A DNA stretch of 64,000 nt from an uncultured Microbulbifer sp. (GTDB lineage: Bacteria > Pseudomonadota > Gammaproteobacteria > Pseudomonadales > Cellvibrionaceae). Numbering within the stretch: the first letter of the stretch is position 1; every line of letters starts with the position of its first letter. Where the stretch lies: contig NZ_CANNGQ010000002.1 of the NCBI RefSeq assembly GCF_947504145.1, forward strand, positions 620,001 to 684,000. The letters are read 5' to 3'. Under the pieces are notes generated by a model. It saw only the letters and a list, made by a program, of their open reading frames with translations. It ran no database searches and was not told the DNA's origin. The position numbers were made by a program, and so were the translations under genes. Positions 8,981 to 17,245 of this stretch are shown piece by piece.

Positions 8981-9287
8981 CGGCGAGTAGATCACCCCTG
9001 GGGATCTGTCGAACTTGCAATTCTCAAAGTGTGAGCGTTTTCTCAAAAAAAAGATCTTGACGGGTTACTATTTGGGCATCGATCGAGTATCTTTTGACCG
9101 GTGATTTGCCCAGTTGGGTTAGCCTGAAAGCAGATTTCGGGGATTCACAGGGCTCATGAGAGCTTTGTGCTTCTGCCGGGAACTTTCCGGTTGTCTGTGG
9201 TCCAAATCGCCACTGGCGGCAAAGATCGCCGGTTTAATAAAAAGAGTTCGCGAACAAAAAGAATTCAAATCTTACAGGATGGTCCCC
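8981..9287. other. Intergenic stretch between ilvA and the 47-residue membrane protein
   Basis: About 300 bases with no convincing gene. A reading frame that begins at 9156 only extends the small protein upstream without a ribosome site. The stretch is AT-richer than its surroundings and contains TTGAC-like hexamers at about 9057 and 9094, but neither has a matching -10 box at good spacing. Probably the promoter region and long leader of the gene at 9288. Confidence 0.4.
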
Positions 9288-9431
9288 ATGAAACCCGATG
9301 CATTGACACTCGCTGTAGTTGTCTTTGTTGCGGGCGTACTGCTGAGCAGTTCCGGTCTGACCGAGGTGTTCTCTTCCGACCAGGAAGAAGAAGCCCCGGC
9401 GGCCCTGCAGCAGGGAGTGGTCACTCGCTGA
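9288..9431 (+). CDS. Small single-pass membrane protein, unknown function
   Basis: A 47-residue reading frame whose ATG at 9288 is preceded by AGGATGG at a good distance. One hydrophobic segment (LTLAVVVFVAGVLLSS, about 6-21) is followed by an acidic run (DQEEEAP) and ends QGVVTR. A strong terminator lies 30 bp after the stop, which supports a real short transcript. I do not recognise the family. The acidic run after the helix suggests an extracytoplasmic C-terminus, but the topology is not certain. It may be an accessory or regulatory small protein of a larger membrane complex; nothing in the neighbours tells which. Confidence 0.5.
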   Translation: MKPDALTLAVVVFVAGVLLSSSGLTEVFSSDQEEEAPAALQQGVVTR

Positions 9432-9460
9432 CCCCTTCGCTCGCCGGCTGATGCCAAAGC

Positions 9461-9500
9461 AAAAAAGCCGAACCCCTGGAAACAGCGGTTCGGCTTTTTT
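9461..9500. terminator. Rho-independent terminator, bidirectional
   Basis: AAAAAAGCCGAACC and GGTTCGGCTTTTTT form the stem around a 12-nt loop, with A-run and T-run on either side. It lies between the 47-residue protein and the convergent ygfA gene. Confidence 0.92.
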
Positions 9501-9525
9501 GTGCCTGTGGGAAAGTGGCTGGCGG

Positions 9526-10155
9526 CTAAGCGCGTCGGTACAGGCGCTGATCCGTAGCCACCAGCTTCAGCGGGATATCCCAGCTTTCCACCGGCAGGTG
9601 CTCAACGCACTGCAACTGGTGGGCGACTCCCACAAGGTGCGGGCCAGTGCCCGGACGCTGGTGTTTGAACGCAAAGGTGCGGTCGTAATAGCCAGCGCCC
9701 ATACCGAGCCGCGCGCCACTGGGGTCGAAAGCCACCAGTGGCAGTAGCACCAGGTCCAGCCGCTCCGGGCTGATCGATGTGCTCCGTCCCACCACCGGCT
9801 CCGGTATTCCGTAACGGTTGCGAAAGCGCAGTGTGGCGCCGGGCCAGTGTAGAAAGGTCATGGCGGTGCGCGCAGCCCGCGGCAGAGCCGGCAGGTAGAA
9901 GCGCTTGTGGGGAAAGCGCTTTAGCAGCGGGCGCGGATCTATCTCGCCGTCCATCGGCCAGTAGAGGCCGATATGGCGGGCGCGTTTCAGTTCCGGGCAC
10001 AGTGCCAGCCGGGCACACAGGCGGCGGCTGGCCATTCGCTGGCGGTGCGCACTGAGTGCACGACGCGCGGCGCGAATCTTGCGACGCAGCTGTTGCTTGG
10101 ACGCCGTCTGAGTGGCTGGTGTGTGGCTGGGTGGCGCAGTCAAGGAGTCTGGCAT
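9526..10155 (-). CDS. ygfA: 5-formyltetrahydrofolate cyclo-ligase
   Basis: About 209 residues from the ATG at 10155 (a GTG at 10197 would add 14 residues). The enzyme converts 5-formyl-THF to 5,10-methenyl-THF with ATP. Recognised by the basic N-terminal KQQLRRKIRAARRAL helix, the YWPMDGEIDPRPLL strand, and the nucleotide/magnesium block RLGMGAGYYDRTF near the C-terminus, which is diagnostic. It follows 6S RNA and zapA on the same strand, the arrangement in E. coli, where ssrS and ygfA share a primary transcript. It joins gcvT, gcvH, thyA and folA in one-carbon metabolism. Confidence 0.93.
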   Translation of the reverse strand: MPDSLTAPPSHTPATQTASKQQLRRKIRAARRALSAHRQRMASRRLCARLALCPELKRARHIGLYWPMDGEIDPRPLLKRFPHKRFYLPALPRAARTAMTFLHWPGATLRFRNRYGIPEPVVGRSTSISPERLDLVLLPLVAFDPSGARLGMGAGYYDRTFAFKHQRPGTGPHLVGVAHQLQCVEHLPVESWDIPLKLVATDQRLYRRA

Positions 10156-10231
10156 TGGTAGTGCTGTCAGAGCGGGCTGCCCGGGTCGGACGACCACTCC
10201 CGAAAAGGAATATTAGGGGAAGGGAAATTAG

Positions 10232-10408
10232 GTGCCCCGAAAATGCGGCTGATGACATAGCCTTGAACCGTAAGGCTCAAGGTGGGGGTTTCCGGAATGC
10301 ATAAGGCTTTCCGCTGCATGGCGGACTTGCACACCAACATCCGCTGGGAACCTCCAGGGTAGAATTATCGGCTCAGGACATAGTCAACTGGCCAACACTT
10401 CAGGGCGA
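10232..10408 (-). ncRNA. ssrS: 6S RNA
   Basis: Located between zapA and ygfA, the conserved position of 6S RNA in Gammaproteobacteria. Read on the minus strand the segment contains CCTGAGCCGATAATT, GTTGGTGTGCA, AAGCCTTATG and CACCTTGAGCC..GGTTCAAGG, each very close to the E. coli 6S sequence, in the same order. The ends CGCCCTGAAGTGT and GCATTTTCGGGGCA pair to give the closing stem. The product is about 177 nt and mimics an open promoter to bind sigma70 RNA polymerase in stationary phase. Ends are estimated to within a few bases. Confidence 0.93.
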
Positions 10409-10414
10409 GGAATA

Positions 10415-10420
10415 AGTATA
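10415..10420 (-). promoter_or_regulatory. -10 box of the 6S RNA promoter
   Basis: TATACT on the minus strand, 6-7 bases before the inferred 6S 5' end at about 10408. The -35 region is weak (TTAGCC-like). Confidence 0.6.
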
Positions 10421-10572
10421 CCCCTTGTGGCAATCATTGGCTAAACGGACTTTCCCGCCAAAATGTGCATTTTGACGATAGTCAAGTGACGAGGGTGCCG
10501 CGCATCGGTCGCGACAAATCAGGATGCGTCGGGCGAGTGCGGGTGGAGAGTTGCGGGGAGGGAGAGACCGGA

Positions 10573-10887
10573 TTACAGGTTGTCGAACTTTTCCAGCGCG
10601 GCCTGTACCTTTTCATGCAGGCGGTCGAGCATCTGTTCTTCTACTGGCTGCCGGGCGAGTTCGGCCTTGGCCTGGATCAGCTCGTGAGCAATATTCAGCG
10701 CCGCCATCACTGCGATGCGTTCGGCACCGATGACACTGCCGCCATTGCGAATTTTGGCCATGCGTTCGTTGAGCAGTTTTGCCGATGCCTGCAGGCCGGC
10801 CTGCTCTTCTTCCGAGCAGGCAACGCGATACTCTTTGTCGAGGATCGTTACCGCGACTGTCGCTGGGTTGTGCGCTTTACTGCTCAT
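10573..10887 (-). CDS. zapA: Cell division protein ZapA
   Basis: A 104-residue FtsZ-associated protein that bundles FtsZ filaments at the Z-ring. The N-terminal beta domain (VAVTILDKEYRVACSEEE) and the C-terminal coiled coil (about 55-104, ERIAVMAALNIAHELIQAK) are both typical, and the length matches the family. Its ATG overlaps the stop of the upstream coiled-coil gene by 4 bases (ATGA), indicating translational coupling. 6S RNA lies downstream on the same strand. Confidence 0.95.
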   Translation of the reverse strand: MSSKAHNPATVAVTILDKEYRVACSEEEQAGLQASAKLLNERMAKIRNGGSVIGAERIAVMAALNIAHELIQAKAELARQPVEEQMLDRLHEKVQAALEKFDNL

Positions 10888-11090
10888 CGATTTTCTTGGC
10901 CCAGGCCCTTGAGCCGGTTGATCATGGTTTCAACTCGGCTGCGAGCCACTTCGTTGTTTTTTATTAGCCGTTGGCGCTCTTGCAGCCACTGGCCTTCCTG
11001 CTCGCGCAGCACGCGATTGTCTGCAGCCAGCTGCTGGCACTGCTGCAACAGTGAGTCCAGCTTAAGTTCTAACGCCTGTATTTTATCCAT
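10884..11090 (-). CDS. ZapB-like coiled-coil protein (TIGR02449 family)
   Basis: A 68-residue, almost wholly alpha-helical protein: MDKIQALELKLDSLLQQC, then LLQQCQQLAADNRVLREQEGQW in a leucine heptad pattern, and a basic C-terminus. The ATG at 11090 has CAGGA four bases upstream; an earlier in-frame start is not supported. The protein belongs to the TIGR02449 group found directly upstream of zapA in many Gammaproteobacteria. Size and heptads resemble ZapB, the coiled-coil partner that ZapA recruits to the Z-ring, so a division role is likely but inferred from linkage. Coupled with zapA by a 4-base overlap. Confidence 0.82.
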   Translation of the reverse strand: MDKIQALELKLDSLLQQCQQLAADNRVLREQEGQWLQERQRLIKNNEVARSRVETMINRLKGLGQENR

Positions 11091-11174
11091 AATTCCTGCG
11101 TGTTCCGTGGTCCTCCCATTCCCGTGACAGATCCGCAACTGTCCTGCGACCTGCGCGAGGCGGGGGATTCCGCT

Positions 11175-11203
11175 ACTATATTGCCGGTGTATTTGGGGGT
11201 CAA
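11175..11203 (-). promoter_or_regulatory. Sigma70 promoter for the zapB-like/zapA transcript
   Basis: TTGACC (11203-11198) and TATAGT (11180-11175) are separated by exactly 17 bases on the minus strand, a near-consensus sigma70 promoter. Transcription would begin at about 11168, giving a leader of roughly 78 nt before the coiled-coil gene. Confidence 0.7.
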
Positions 11204-11436
11204 TTGCCCCCGTTGACTAAGTGCGTGCCAGTGTGGCGTTGATATGGGTTGAGACCAGTCAATATTTCGCCACTTTGGTGATTTATTCGCACATCCGTGT
11301 TGCGTGTGCCCATTTTCCGCGCTGATCGTGTAATTTTCCCGGGCGCCGTTCAAATTTTCAGCAGAACGTAAATTATTTTACGGTGCCGGGTATTCCTTTT
11401 GCCCGGTCGCGTTCGCAGAAGTCTTCAGGAGTTTTT
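11204..11436. other. Control region upstream of ygfB
   Basis: The rest of the 346-bp divergent spacer has no gene. It includes a perfect palindrome CGTAAA-TTAT-TTTACG at 11367-11382, about 55 bp before the ygfB start, which could be an operator or part of the leader. Confidence 0.4.
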
Positions 11437-12009
11437 ATGTCCGCAGTGCAGGTTTCGTTCGACGATCTCGCCAACCAGATAGTCGCCGCAGGCGGCAAAA
11501 TCGGGCCGAGCGAATTGCACGGATTTATCTGTGGCCTGCTCGCCGCCGGGGCGCGCCCGGAAAAGAGCCGCTGGCAAAAAGAGATCGCTGAATTTCTCGA
11601 CCTGGAAGCGCTGCCAGCGGATCTGACTCGCGACAGCCTGGCGCTTGCGGAGCAAAGCAAGAAAGACCTTTCCAGCAAAGACTTTTCGTTTCAGCCGCTG
11701 CTCAGTTCCGGCGATGATCTGGCCGAGCGCGGTCAGACACTCTGCCTGTGGTGCGAGGGGTTCCTGCACGGTTTCGGCGTCGGTAAATATTCCGGTGAGC
11801 TCCCGCCCACCAGTAGCGAGGCGCTGAAAGATTTCGCCGATATTGCCCAGCTGGATGCCGCCTCCCTGGAAAATGACGCAGAGCAGGAACGGGAGCTGTT
11901 TGAAGTGCAGGAATATGTGCGCATGGCGGCACTGAATATTTTTGTCGAGTGCAATCCGCCTTCCACAGCGGACGACAGCCAGAAACCCGCGGGCCCCACC
12001 CTGCACTGA
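11437..12009 (+). CDS. ygfB: UPF0149 family protein YgfB
   Basis: A 190-residue cytoplasmic all-helical protein of the YgfB/YecA group. The start at 11437 follows AGGAG with 5 bases spacing. The conserved SELHGFICGLLAAG motif (about 27-40) and the LCLWCEGFLHGFG motif (about 101-113) are diagnostic. It heads the conserved order ygfB-pepP-ubiH-ubiI. In Pseudomonas aeruginosa YgfB was reported to dampen expression of the AmpD-type amidase AmpDh3 and so affect beta-lactam resistance; whether that applies here is unknown. Only 22 bp separate it from pepP, so one operon is likely. Confidence 0.92.
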   Translation: MSAVQVSFDDLANQIVAAGGKIGPSELHGFICGLLAAGARPEKSRWQKEIAEFLDLEALPADLTRDSLALAEQSKKDLSSKDFSFQPLLSSGDDLAERGQTLCLWCEGFLHGFGVGKYSGELPPTSSEALKDFADIAQLDAASLENDAEQERELFEVQEYVRMAALNIFVECNPPSTADDSQKPAGPTLH

Positions 12010-12031
12010 GCGCCATACTGAAGTTCTCCTC

Positions 12032-13366
12032 ATGAATATTTCCAAAGCCGAATACGCCCGCCGCCGGCAGCGTCTTATCGAGGGGCTGGATGAAAACAGC
12101 CTGGCGATTGTGCCCGCCGCCCGTGAGCAATTGCGCTCGCGGGATACCTACTTCCCGTTCCGGCAAGACAGCGACTTTTCCTACCTGACTGGTTTCGACG
12201 AGCCGGAATCCCTGCTGGTGCTGGTGCCCGGGCGCAAGCAGGGGGAGGCTCTGCTGTTCTGTCGCGAGCGGGATGCGGAAAAAGAGATGTGGGATGGCCC
12301 GCGGCGTGGCCCCGAGCAGGCGGCCGAATATTGCGGCCTGTGCGATGCCTTTCCCATCGGCGATCTCGACGACATTCTTCCCGGGTTGCTGGAAGGGCGC
12401 GATCTCATTTATTACACCATGGGCCGCTTCCCGCAGCTGGACCGCCGCCTGCAGGGATACCTGCAGACGATCGAAAGCGCGCCCGCCAGCAGTGGCGCGC
12501 CGGAAATGTTGAGCCTGGACCCTCTGCTGCACGACCTGCGCCTGTTTAAAAGTGCCGCGGAAATCCGCCTGATGGCAAAAGCCGCGGAGATCAGCGCCGA
12601 GGGGCACAAGCGAGCCATGCAGCGCTGCCGCCCGGGGATGTTCGAATACCAGCTGGAAGCGGAGTTGCTGCACACCTTCACTGCGGCCGGTGCCCGTGAG
12701 CCCGCTTACTCGAGCATTGTTGGCGGTGGGCGCAATGCGCTGGTGATGCACTACATCGCCAACAGTGCACCGCTGAAAAATGGCGATCTGGTATTGATTG
12801 ATGCGGGCTGTGAATATCGCGGCTATGCGGCGGACATCACGCGGACCTTTCCAGTCAACGGTCGTTTCAGCGGGCCGCAGAAAGCGGTGTACGAAATTGT
12901 TCTCGCCAGCCAGCAGGCGGCCATTGAAAAAATTGTCGCCGGCAATGATTGGGACCATCCGCACCTCGCCAGCGTCGAGGTGATCGTGCGCGGACTGAAA
13001 GACCTCGGCCTGTTGAAGGGCGATGTGCACGGGCTGATCGAATCCGGCGCCTATCGCCGTTTTTATATGCACCGCGTTGGCCACTGGCTGGGAATGGACG
13101 TGCACGATGTGGGGGATTACAAGGTGCACGGTCAGTGGCGCCAGCTGGAGCCGGGGATGACCATGACGGTGGAGCCCGGCATTTATATCGGTGCTGAAGA
13201 AAGCGGTGTACCGGAGAAGTTTCGCGGTATCGGTATCCGGATCGAAGACGATATCGCCCTGCTCAAAGACGGCGCGCAGATATTGTCTGCCGCAGCACCT
13301 AAATCCGTGGCGGATATCGAGTATTTGATGCGCTCCGGCGATCTGGTGCAGGAGGCGCTGCTGTGA
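12032..13366 (+). CDS. pepP: Xaa-Pro aminopeptidase (aminopeptidase P II)
   Basis: A 444-residue M24B metallopeptidase (E. coli PepP 441) that removes N-terminal residues preceding proline. An N-terminal creatinase-like domain (RDTYFPFRQDSDFSYLTG) precedes the pita-bread catalytic domain, in which the two-metal ligands are visible: Asp pair in LVLIDAGCEYRGYAADITR, His in HRVGHWLGMDVHD, Glu in MTVEPGIYI and Glu in GIGIRIEDDI. The ATG at 12032 fits the family N-terminus. Its stop overlaps the GTG start of ubiH by four bases, so the two are coupled. Cytoplasmic. Confidence 0.96.
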   Translation: MNISKAEYARRRQRLIEGLDENSLAIVPAAREQLRSRDTYFPFRQDSDFSYLTGFDEPESLLVLVPGRKQGEALLFCRERDAEKEMWDGPRRGPEQAAEYCGLCDAFPIGDLDDILPGLLEGRDLIYYTMGRFPQLDRRLQGYLQTIESAPASSGAPEMLSLDPLLHDLRLFKSAAEIRLMAKAAEISAEGHKRAMQRCRPGMFEYQLEAELLHTFTAAGAREPAYSSIVGGGRNALVMHYIANSAPLKNGDLVLIDAGCEYRGYAADITRTFPVNGRFSGPQKAVYEIVLASQQAAIEKIVAGNDWDHPHLASVEVIVRGLKDLGLLKGDVHGLIESGAYRRFYMHRVGHWLGMDVHDVGDYKVHGQWRQLEPGMTMTVEPGIYIGAEESGVPEKFRGIGIRIEDDIALLKDGAQILSAAAPKSVADIEYLMRSGDLVQEALL

Positions 13367-14631
13367 ATACGCAAACCGATGTAAGCGCGCAGACCGATGT
13401 GGCCATTGTCGGCGGCGGCATGGCCGGTGCCAGCCTGGCGCTGCTGCTTTCCCATCACTGCCCCGGCGTGAAAATAACGCTGCTGGAGCGCCACGCGCTG
13501 CCAGACCGCAGCAACGTCTTACACCTGCCAAGTTTCGATACCCGCGCCACCGCGATTGCCGCCGGCAGCCTGCAGATTTTTGCTCAGCTGGGTCTGTGGC
13601 CCGCGCTGCGCGAACACGCGGCCCCCATCACCCGGGTTCAGGTGTCGGACCGTGGGCATGCCTTCGGCGCGAGCCTGAAAGCTGCGCGTGAATCCGCAGC
13701 CAACTTCGACGGCATGCTGGGCGCGGTCATTGAAAACGCCGCCCTCGGCCCATTACTGTACCGCGCGCTGGAAAATACCAGTGTGCACGTACTCGCTCCG
13801 GCGGAAGTGTCCGATGTGACGATGACAACGCAGGGAGCGCAGCTGACCTGGCACGGGGCGGCGCAAGGCGAGCCGAGCACTCTTCGATGCCGCTTGCTGG
13901 TGGCGGCCGACGGAGTCCGCTCGCCTCTCTGCCGGCAGTTGGGCGTCGCGACGGAAGAGGTGGATTATCACCAGCAGGCACTGGTGACCACTGTCGGTTT
14001 ACAGAAAGACCCGGGTGGCGTGGCGTTCGAACGTTTTACCGACAGCGGCCCCATGGCGCTGTTGCCACTGCCCAGCCGGGAAGGTGTGCACCGCGCGGCT
14101 CTGGTGTGGACCTGTGAGCAGGACGACTGGGAGCACATTGCCGCGCTGCCTGAGCCGGCATTTATCCAGCATCTGCAAAAGACCTTCGGTTGGCGCGCAG
14201 GGAGGTTCGTGCGCGCCGGGCGGCTGCAGGGTTACCCCCTCAAATTGTCTCTGGCGCGGGAGCAGGTGCGCCGTGGGCTGGCACTGGTGGGGAACTGCGC
14301 GCACTTCCTGCACCCGGTGGCGGGGCAGGGCTTCAACCTGACCCTGCGGGACTGCGATGGGCTGGCTCGTGCCATTGGTCGCGAAATGGCGGCGCAGGGC
14401 ACGGATTTCGGGCAGACCGGACCCGGCGAGCTAGACTTATTACAGGCCTATTGGCGCGAACGTCAACATGACCAGCAGCTGACAATCGGCTTCAGTGACC
14501 GTATTCCCCCCCTGTTTGCCTCACGCAGCCTGCTTCTGGGAGGCCTGCGGCAGGCCGGGTTACTGGGGTTGGCCCTGGCCCCCGCCCTGCGCGCGGGCTT
14601 CGCCCGTCAGGCGGCGGGGCTGGCGTTCTAG
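13363..14631 (+). CDS. ubiH: 2-octaprenyl-6-methoxyphenol hydroxylase
   Basis: A 422-residue FAD monooxygenase of ubiquinone synthesis. Starts at a GTG that overlaps the pepP stop. The N-terminal FAD-binding GxGxxG (VAIVGGGMAGASLALLL, about 10-26), a DG motif (LLVAADGVRSPLCRQLG), and the C-terminal GNCAHFLHPVAGQGFNLTLRD block are all present; the usual GD/GNAAH reads GNCAH. Position directly after pepP identifies it as UbiH rather than the sister enzyme encoded next. It hydroxylates C1 of the ring, using O2 and NADPH, at the inner membrane surface. Confidence 0.93.
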   Translation: MNTQTDVSAQTDVAIVGGGMAGASLALLLSHHCPGVKITLLERHALPDRSNVLHLPSFDTRATAIAAGSLQIFAQLGLWPALREHAAPITRVQVSDRGHAFGASLKAARESAANFDGMLGAVIENAALGPLLYRALENTSVHVLAPAEVSDVTMTTQGAQLTWHGAAQGEPSTLRCRLLVAADGVRSPLCRQLGVATEEVDYHQQALVTTVGLQKDPGGVAFERFTDSGPMALLPLPSREGVHRAALVWTCEQDDWEHIAALPEPAFIQHLQKTFGWRAGRFVRAGRLQGYPLKLSLAREQVRRGLALVGNCAHFLHPVAGQGFNLTLRDCDGLARAIGREMAAQGTDFGQTGPGELDLLQAYWRERQHDQQLTIGFSDRIPPLFASRSLLLGGLRQAGLLGLALAPALRAGFARQAAGLAF

Positions 14632-14641
14632 CGGTGGCTGT

Positions 14642-14690
14642 GGCGGTCAAAAATAGAGAGTTGGTTCGGTCCCTGTTCTGTTTGACCGCC
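14642..14690 (+). repeat. Inverted repeat between ubiH and ubiI
   Basis: GGCGGTCAAA (14642-14651) and TTTGACCGCC (14681-14690) form a perfect 10-bp inverted repeat with a 29-nt spacer. No T-run follows. It may be an operator or attenuate the second hydroxylase gene. Confidence 0.45.
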
Positions 14691-14776
14691 GTTCACACTA
14701 TAACCGTGCAGATGTTCAGGCTTCCTGTTGCGAACGCCTGGCCACGCAAACAAAATTTTTTGGGGAGCAACTGCCT

Positions 14777-16012
14777 ATGAACAGACAGCGGATGGACGTA
14801 ACCATCGTCGGTGGCGGCATGGTGGGGATGGCTCAGGCGGCACTGCTCGCCGTGCGCCACCCGGAATTGCGTATTTCGCTGCTGGAGGCATCCAATGTGG
14901 ACCCCCAGGTTCGGGAAGACACTTATGACGCGCGCGTTGTTGCGCTCACCGAAGCTTCTCGCGCGCTGCTGGAAGAAGTGGGTGCCTGGCAACGCATCGC
15001 CGGCCAGCGCGAATGCCCCTATACCCAGATGCGGGTTTGGGACGCGGAAGGCACCGGTTCCGTGTGGTTCGACTGCCGGGATGTGAAGCTGCCGAACCTC
15101 GGTCATATTGTGGAAAACAGTGTGATTCTGCAGGCGTTGCGGGAACGTATCGCGGAGTTGAGCAACGTCGATCTGGTCACTGGCTTCCAGCTGGAAAGCT
15201 GGTGGCGGGATTGCGGTCTCTGGCATTTGCAGTCCCGCAGCCCAGACCGGGACGCGGTGGAAGGCCTCGACAACCAGTCGCCGGTTCTCACCACACGGTT
15301 GCTGATCGGCGCCGACGGCGCGCGCTCACGGGTGCGCGACTTGCTGCGCATTCGCACGCGCGATGTGGAGTATCAGCAGACCGCACTGGTGTGTGTCGCC
15401 CGCTGTGAACAGTCTCACCAGTCCACCGCCTGGCAGCGTTTTCTGGACACCGGCCCGCTGGCATTCCTGCCATTGGCTGGCCTCGGCGATGACCGCCACT
15501 GTGCGGTGGTCTGGTCTGCCGACGACAGCCTCGCCCGCGAGCTGGTAATGCTGGACGACAAAGCCTTTGCGCTGAACCTGGAAAAGGCCTTTGAGAGCCG
15601 CCTGGGAGCGATCGAGTCGGTCAGTGAACGCTTTTCTTTTGCCCTGCGTGCGCGCCATGCGGAGTCTTATTTTGGCCCCGGCGCAGTGTTGATTGGCGAT
15701 GCCGCCCATAGCATTCACCCGCTCGCGGGGCAAGGCGTCAATCTGGGGCTGATGGATGTATTGGTACTGAGCGAGGAAATTGATCGCGCCCTCAAACGGG
15801 AAATATCGCCAGCCCACGCATCTGTGTTGACTCGCTACCAGCGCCGCCGCCGCGGCGAAAATGCGGCAACCCTGAAAGCCATGAGCACCTTCAAATCCCT
15901 GTTCGGTGCCGGTGACCTGCACTGGCGCTGGCTGCGCAACACCGGTTTGAGCATGGTGGATTCCAGTCCGTTGTTGAAAAAGCGGATCATCATGCGCGCC
16001 ATGTCGGTGTAA
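14777..16012 (+). CDS. ubiI: Ubiquinone biosynthesis FAD hydroxylase UbiI (VisC)
   Basis: A 411-residue paralogue of the preceding gene, with FAD motif TIVGGGMVGMAQAALLA, DG motif LLIGADGARSRVRDLL and the C-terminal LIGDAAHSIHPLAGQGVNLGLMD in canonical form. In E. coli the gene after ubiH is ubiI/visC, the aerobic C5 hydroxylase of ubiquinone synthesis; synteny makes this the best call, although UbiF-like C6 specificity cannot be excluded by sequence. GGGGAG precedes the ATG. It is separated from ubiH by 145 bp containing an inverted repeat and ends at a terminator. Confidence 0.92.
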   Translation: MNRQRMDVTIVGGGMVGMAQAALLAVRHPELRISLLEASNVDPQVREDTYDARVVALTEASRALLEEVGAWQRIAGQRECPYTQMRVWDAEGTGSVWFDCRDVKLPNLGHIVENSVILQALRERIAELSNVDLVTGFQLESWWRDCGLWHLQSRSPDRDAVEGLDNQSPVLTTRLLIGADGARSRVRDLLRIRTRDVEYQQTALVCVARCEQSHQSTAWQRFLDTGPLAFLPLAGLGDDRHCAVVWSADDSLARELVMLDDKAFALNLEKAFESRLGAIESVSERFSFALRARHAESYFGPGAVLIGDAAHSIHPLAGQGVNLGLMDVLVLSEEIDRALKREISPAHASVLTRYQRRRRGENAATLKAMSTFKSLFGAGDLHWRWLRNTGLSMVDSSPLLKKRIIMRAMSV

Positions 16013-16043
16013 TCACCGCGGCGTACCATTGAAAATCGGTACA

Positions 16044-16073
16044 CAAAAACGCGGCACTTTAGCCGCGTTTTTT
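16044..16073 (+). terminator. Rho-independent terminator after ubiI
   Basis: AAAACGCGGC and GCCGCGTTTTTT pair around a short loop with a T-run; ends the ygfB-pepP-ubiH-ubiI transcript. Confidence 0.9.
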
Positions 16074-16171
16074 GTGCCCGTAGCCTGTGCCCGTTCCCTC
16101 GGGGCCGGATTCCGCCGGGGAAATTTGATAGAGTCGCGCCATCGCATTTTCTTATTCAAGTAGGCCTCCAT

Positions 16172-17239
16172 TTGAGTAACTGGATCACCGTCTGTGAATT
16201 CCCTCTGAGCAAAGATCTCTCGGCGGTGGCGGATTTTATTCGTCGCCATCAGCTGCCCCTGCGTATCACCGAGGAAAGTAATCGCCAATGTGTTGCCAGC
16301 CTGGCTCCGCAACTGGTGGAGCCGATGAAGCAGTTGCTGGAGCGCTGGCAGGCGGGGGAAGTCGATCTCGCGCAGATTCAGGTGCACACCTATGATGAGA
16401 ATTCATCGGCTGGGAGCAGCCCACAGCGCGATGCAACGGAAACCGATGTGAAGCCTGACGGTGACGCGGTTGCAGATGGGAGTAATGCCAGCGCAGCGGC
16501 GGCGCCTCGATCACAAGCGGCCGTATTGCCATCCGTCATCCCTCAGTGGTCTCTGCGACAGACGCCGGTGAGCCTGGTTTTGATCGCACTGTGCTTTATC
16601 GGCTGGATTATGTTGCGCCAGGGCTGGGCGGAGCCGCTGGTCATTTTTCCGCAAAAGGTCGGGGATTTTGACGGGGCGCAATCGTCGCTCGCGTGGCATC
16701 TCGCGCGGGGAGAATTCTGGCGCTTGTGGACCCCCGCCATTGTGCACTTTTCGCTGCCCCATGCGCTGTTTAACAGTCTGGGCGTGTGGATTGTGGGGCG
16801 CTCGCTGGAGGCGCGCGCCGGCAGCTGGTGGTTTGCATTGCTGGTACTGATCAGTGCACCGGTATCCAACCTGGCCCAGTATTACTGGGCACCGCAAAAC
16901 CTGTTTGGCGGCATGTCCGGTGTAGTGTACGCATTGATCGGTGCGGCATTCGTGATCCAGCGCTGGCAGCCCCAGTGGCGGGATGTACCGCCGTCGCTGA
17001 TATGGCTTGCGGTGGTATGGCTGCTGGTGTGTATGCTCGGGGTGGTGGATTATTTTATTCCCGGCGGTATCGCCAATGCCGCCCATATTGGTGGTTTTGC
17101 TGCGGGCCTTTTACTTGCGCTGCTGTTCTGTGTGGGCGGCGGTGCGCGACGGTACTTTTCTCGCACCGGTACCAGTACAGTTTCTCGCACCGATTCACAC
17201 CGCGAGACCGACACGCCCGTATCACGCAAAAAATTCTGA
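16172..17239 (+). CDS. glpG: Rhomboid family intramembrane serine protease
   Basis: A 355-residue rhomboid protease that cuts transmembrane substrates inside the membrane. A cytoplasmic N-terminal domain (1-75, GlpG-type) is joined by a long hydrophilic linker to the six-helix rhomboid core (about 130-325). The catalytic dyad is Ser249 in GGMSG and His305 in NAAHIGG; the oxyanion motif HxxxN is His197/Asn201. E. coli GlpG is 276 residues; the extra length is the linker and a basic tail. The start codon is TTG at 16172 with a poor ribosome site, so weak translation or a slightly different start is possible. It precedes the CNNM gene by 6 bp. Confidence 0.88.
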   Translation: MSNWITVCEFPLSKDLSAVADFIRRHQLPLRITEESNRQCVASLAPQLVEPMKQLLERWQAGEVDLAQIQVHTYDENSSAGSSPQRDATETDVKPDGDAVADGSNASAAAAPRSQAAVLPSVIPQWSLRQTPVSLVLIALCFIGWIMLRQGWAEPLVIFPQKVGDFDGAQSSLAWHLARGEFWRLWTPAIVHFSLPHALFNSLGVWIVGRSLEARAGSWWFALLVLISAPVSNLAQYYWAPQNLFGGMSGVVYALIGAAFVIQRWQPQWRDVPPSLIWLAVVWLLVCMLGVVDYFIPGGIANAAHIGGFAAGLLLALLFCVGGGARRYFSRTGTSTVSRTDSHRETDTPVSRKKF

Positions 17240-17245
17240 TCGACC

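Noticed and set aside
11702-13531. A 609-codon open frame antisense to ygfB and pepP
   Set aside because: Crosses two well-defined genes and contains no known motif; an effect of high GC at third codon positions.
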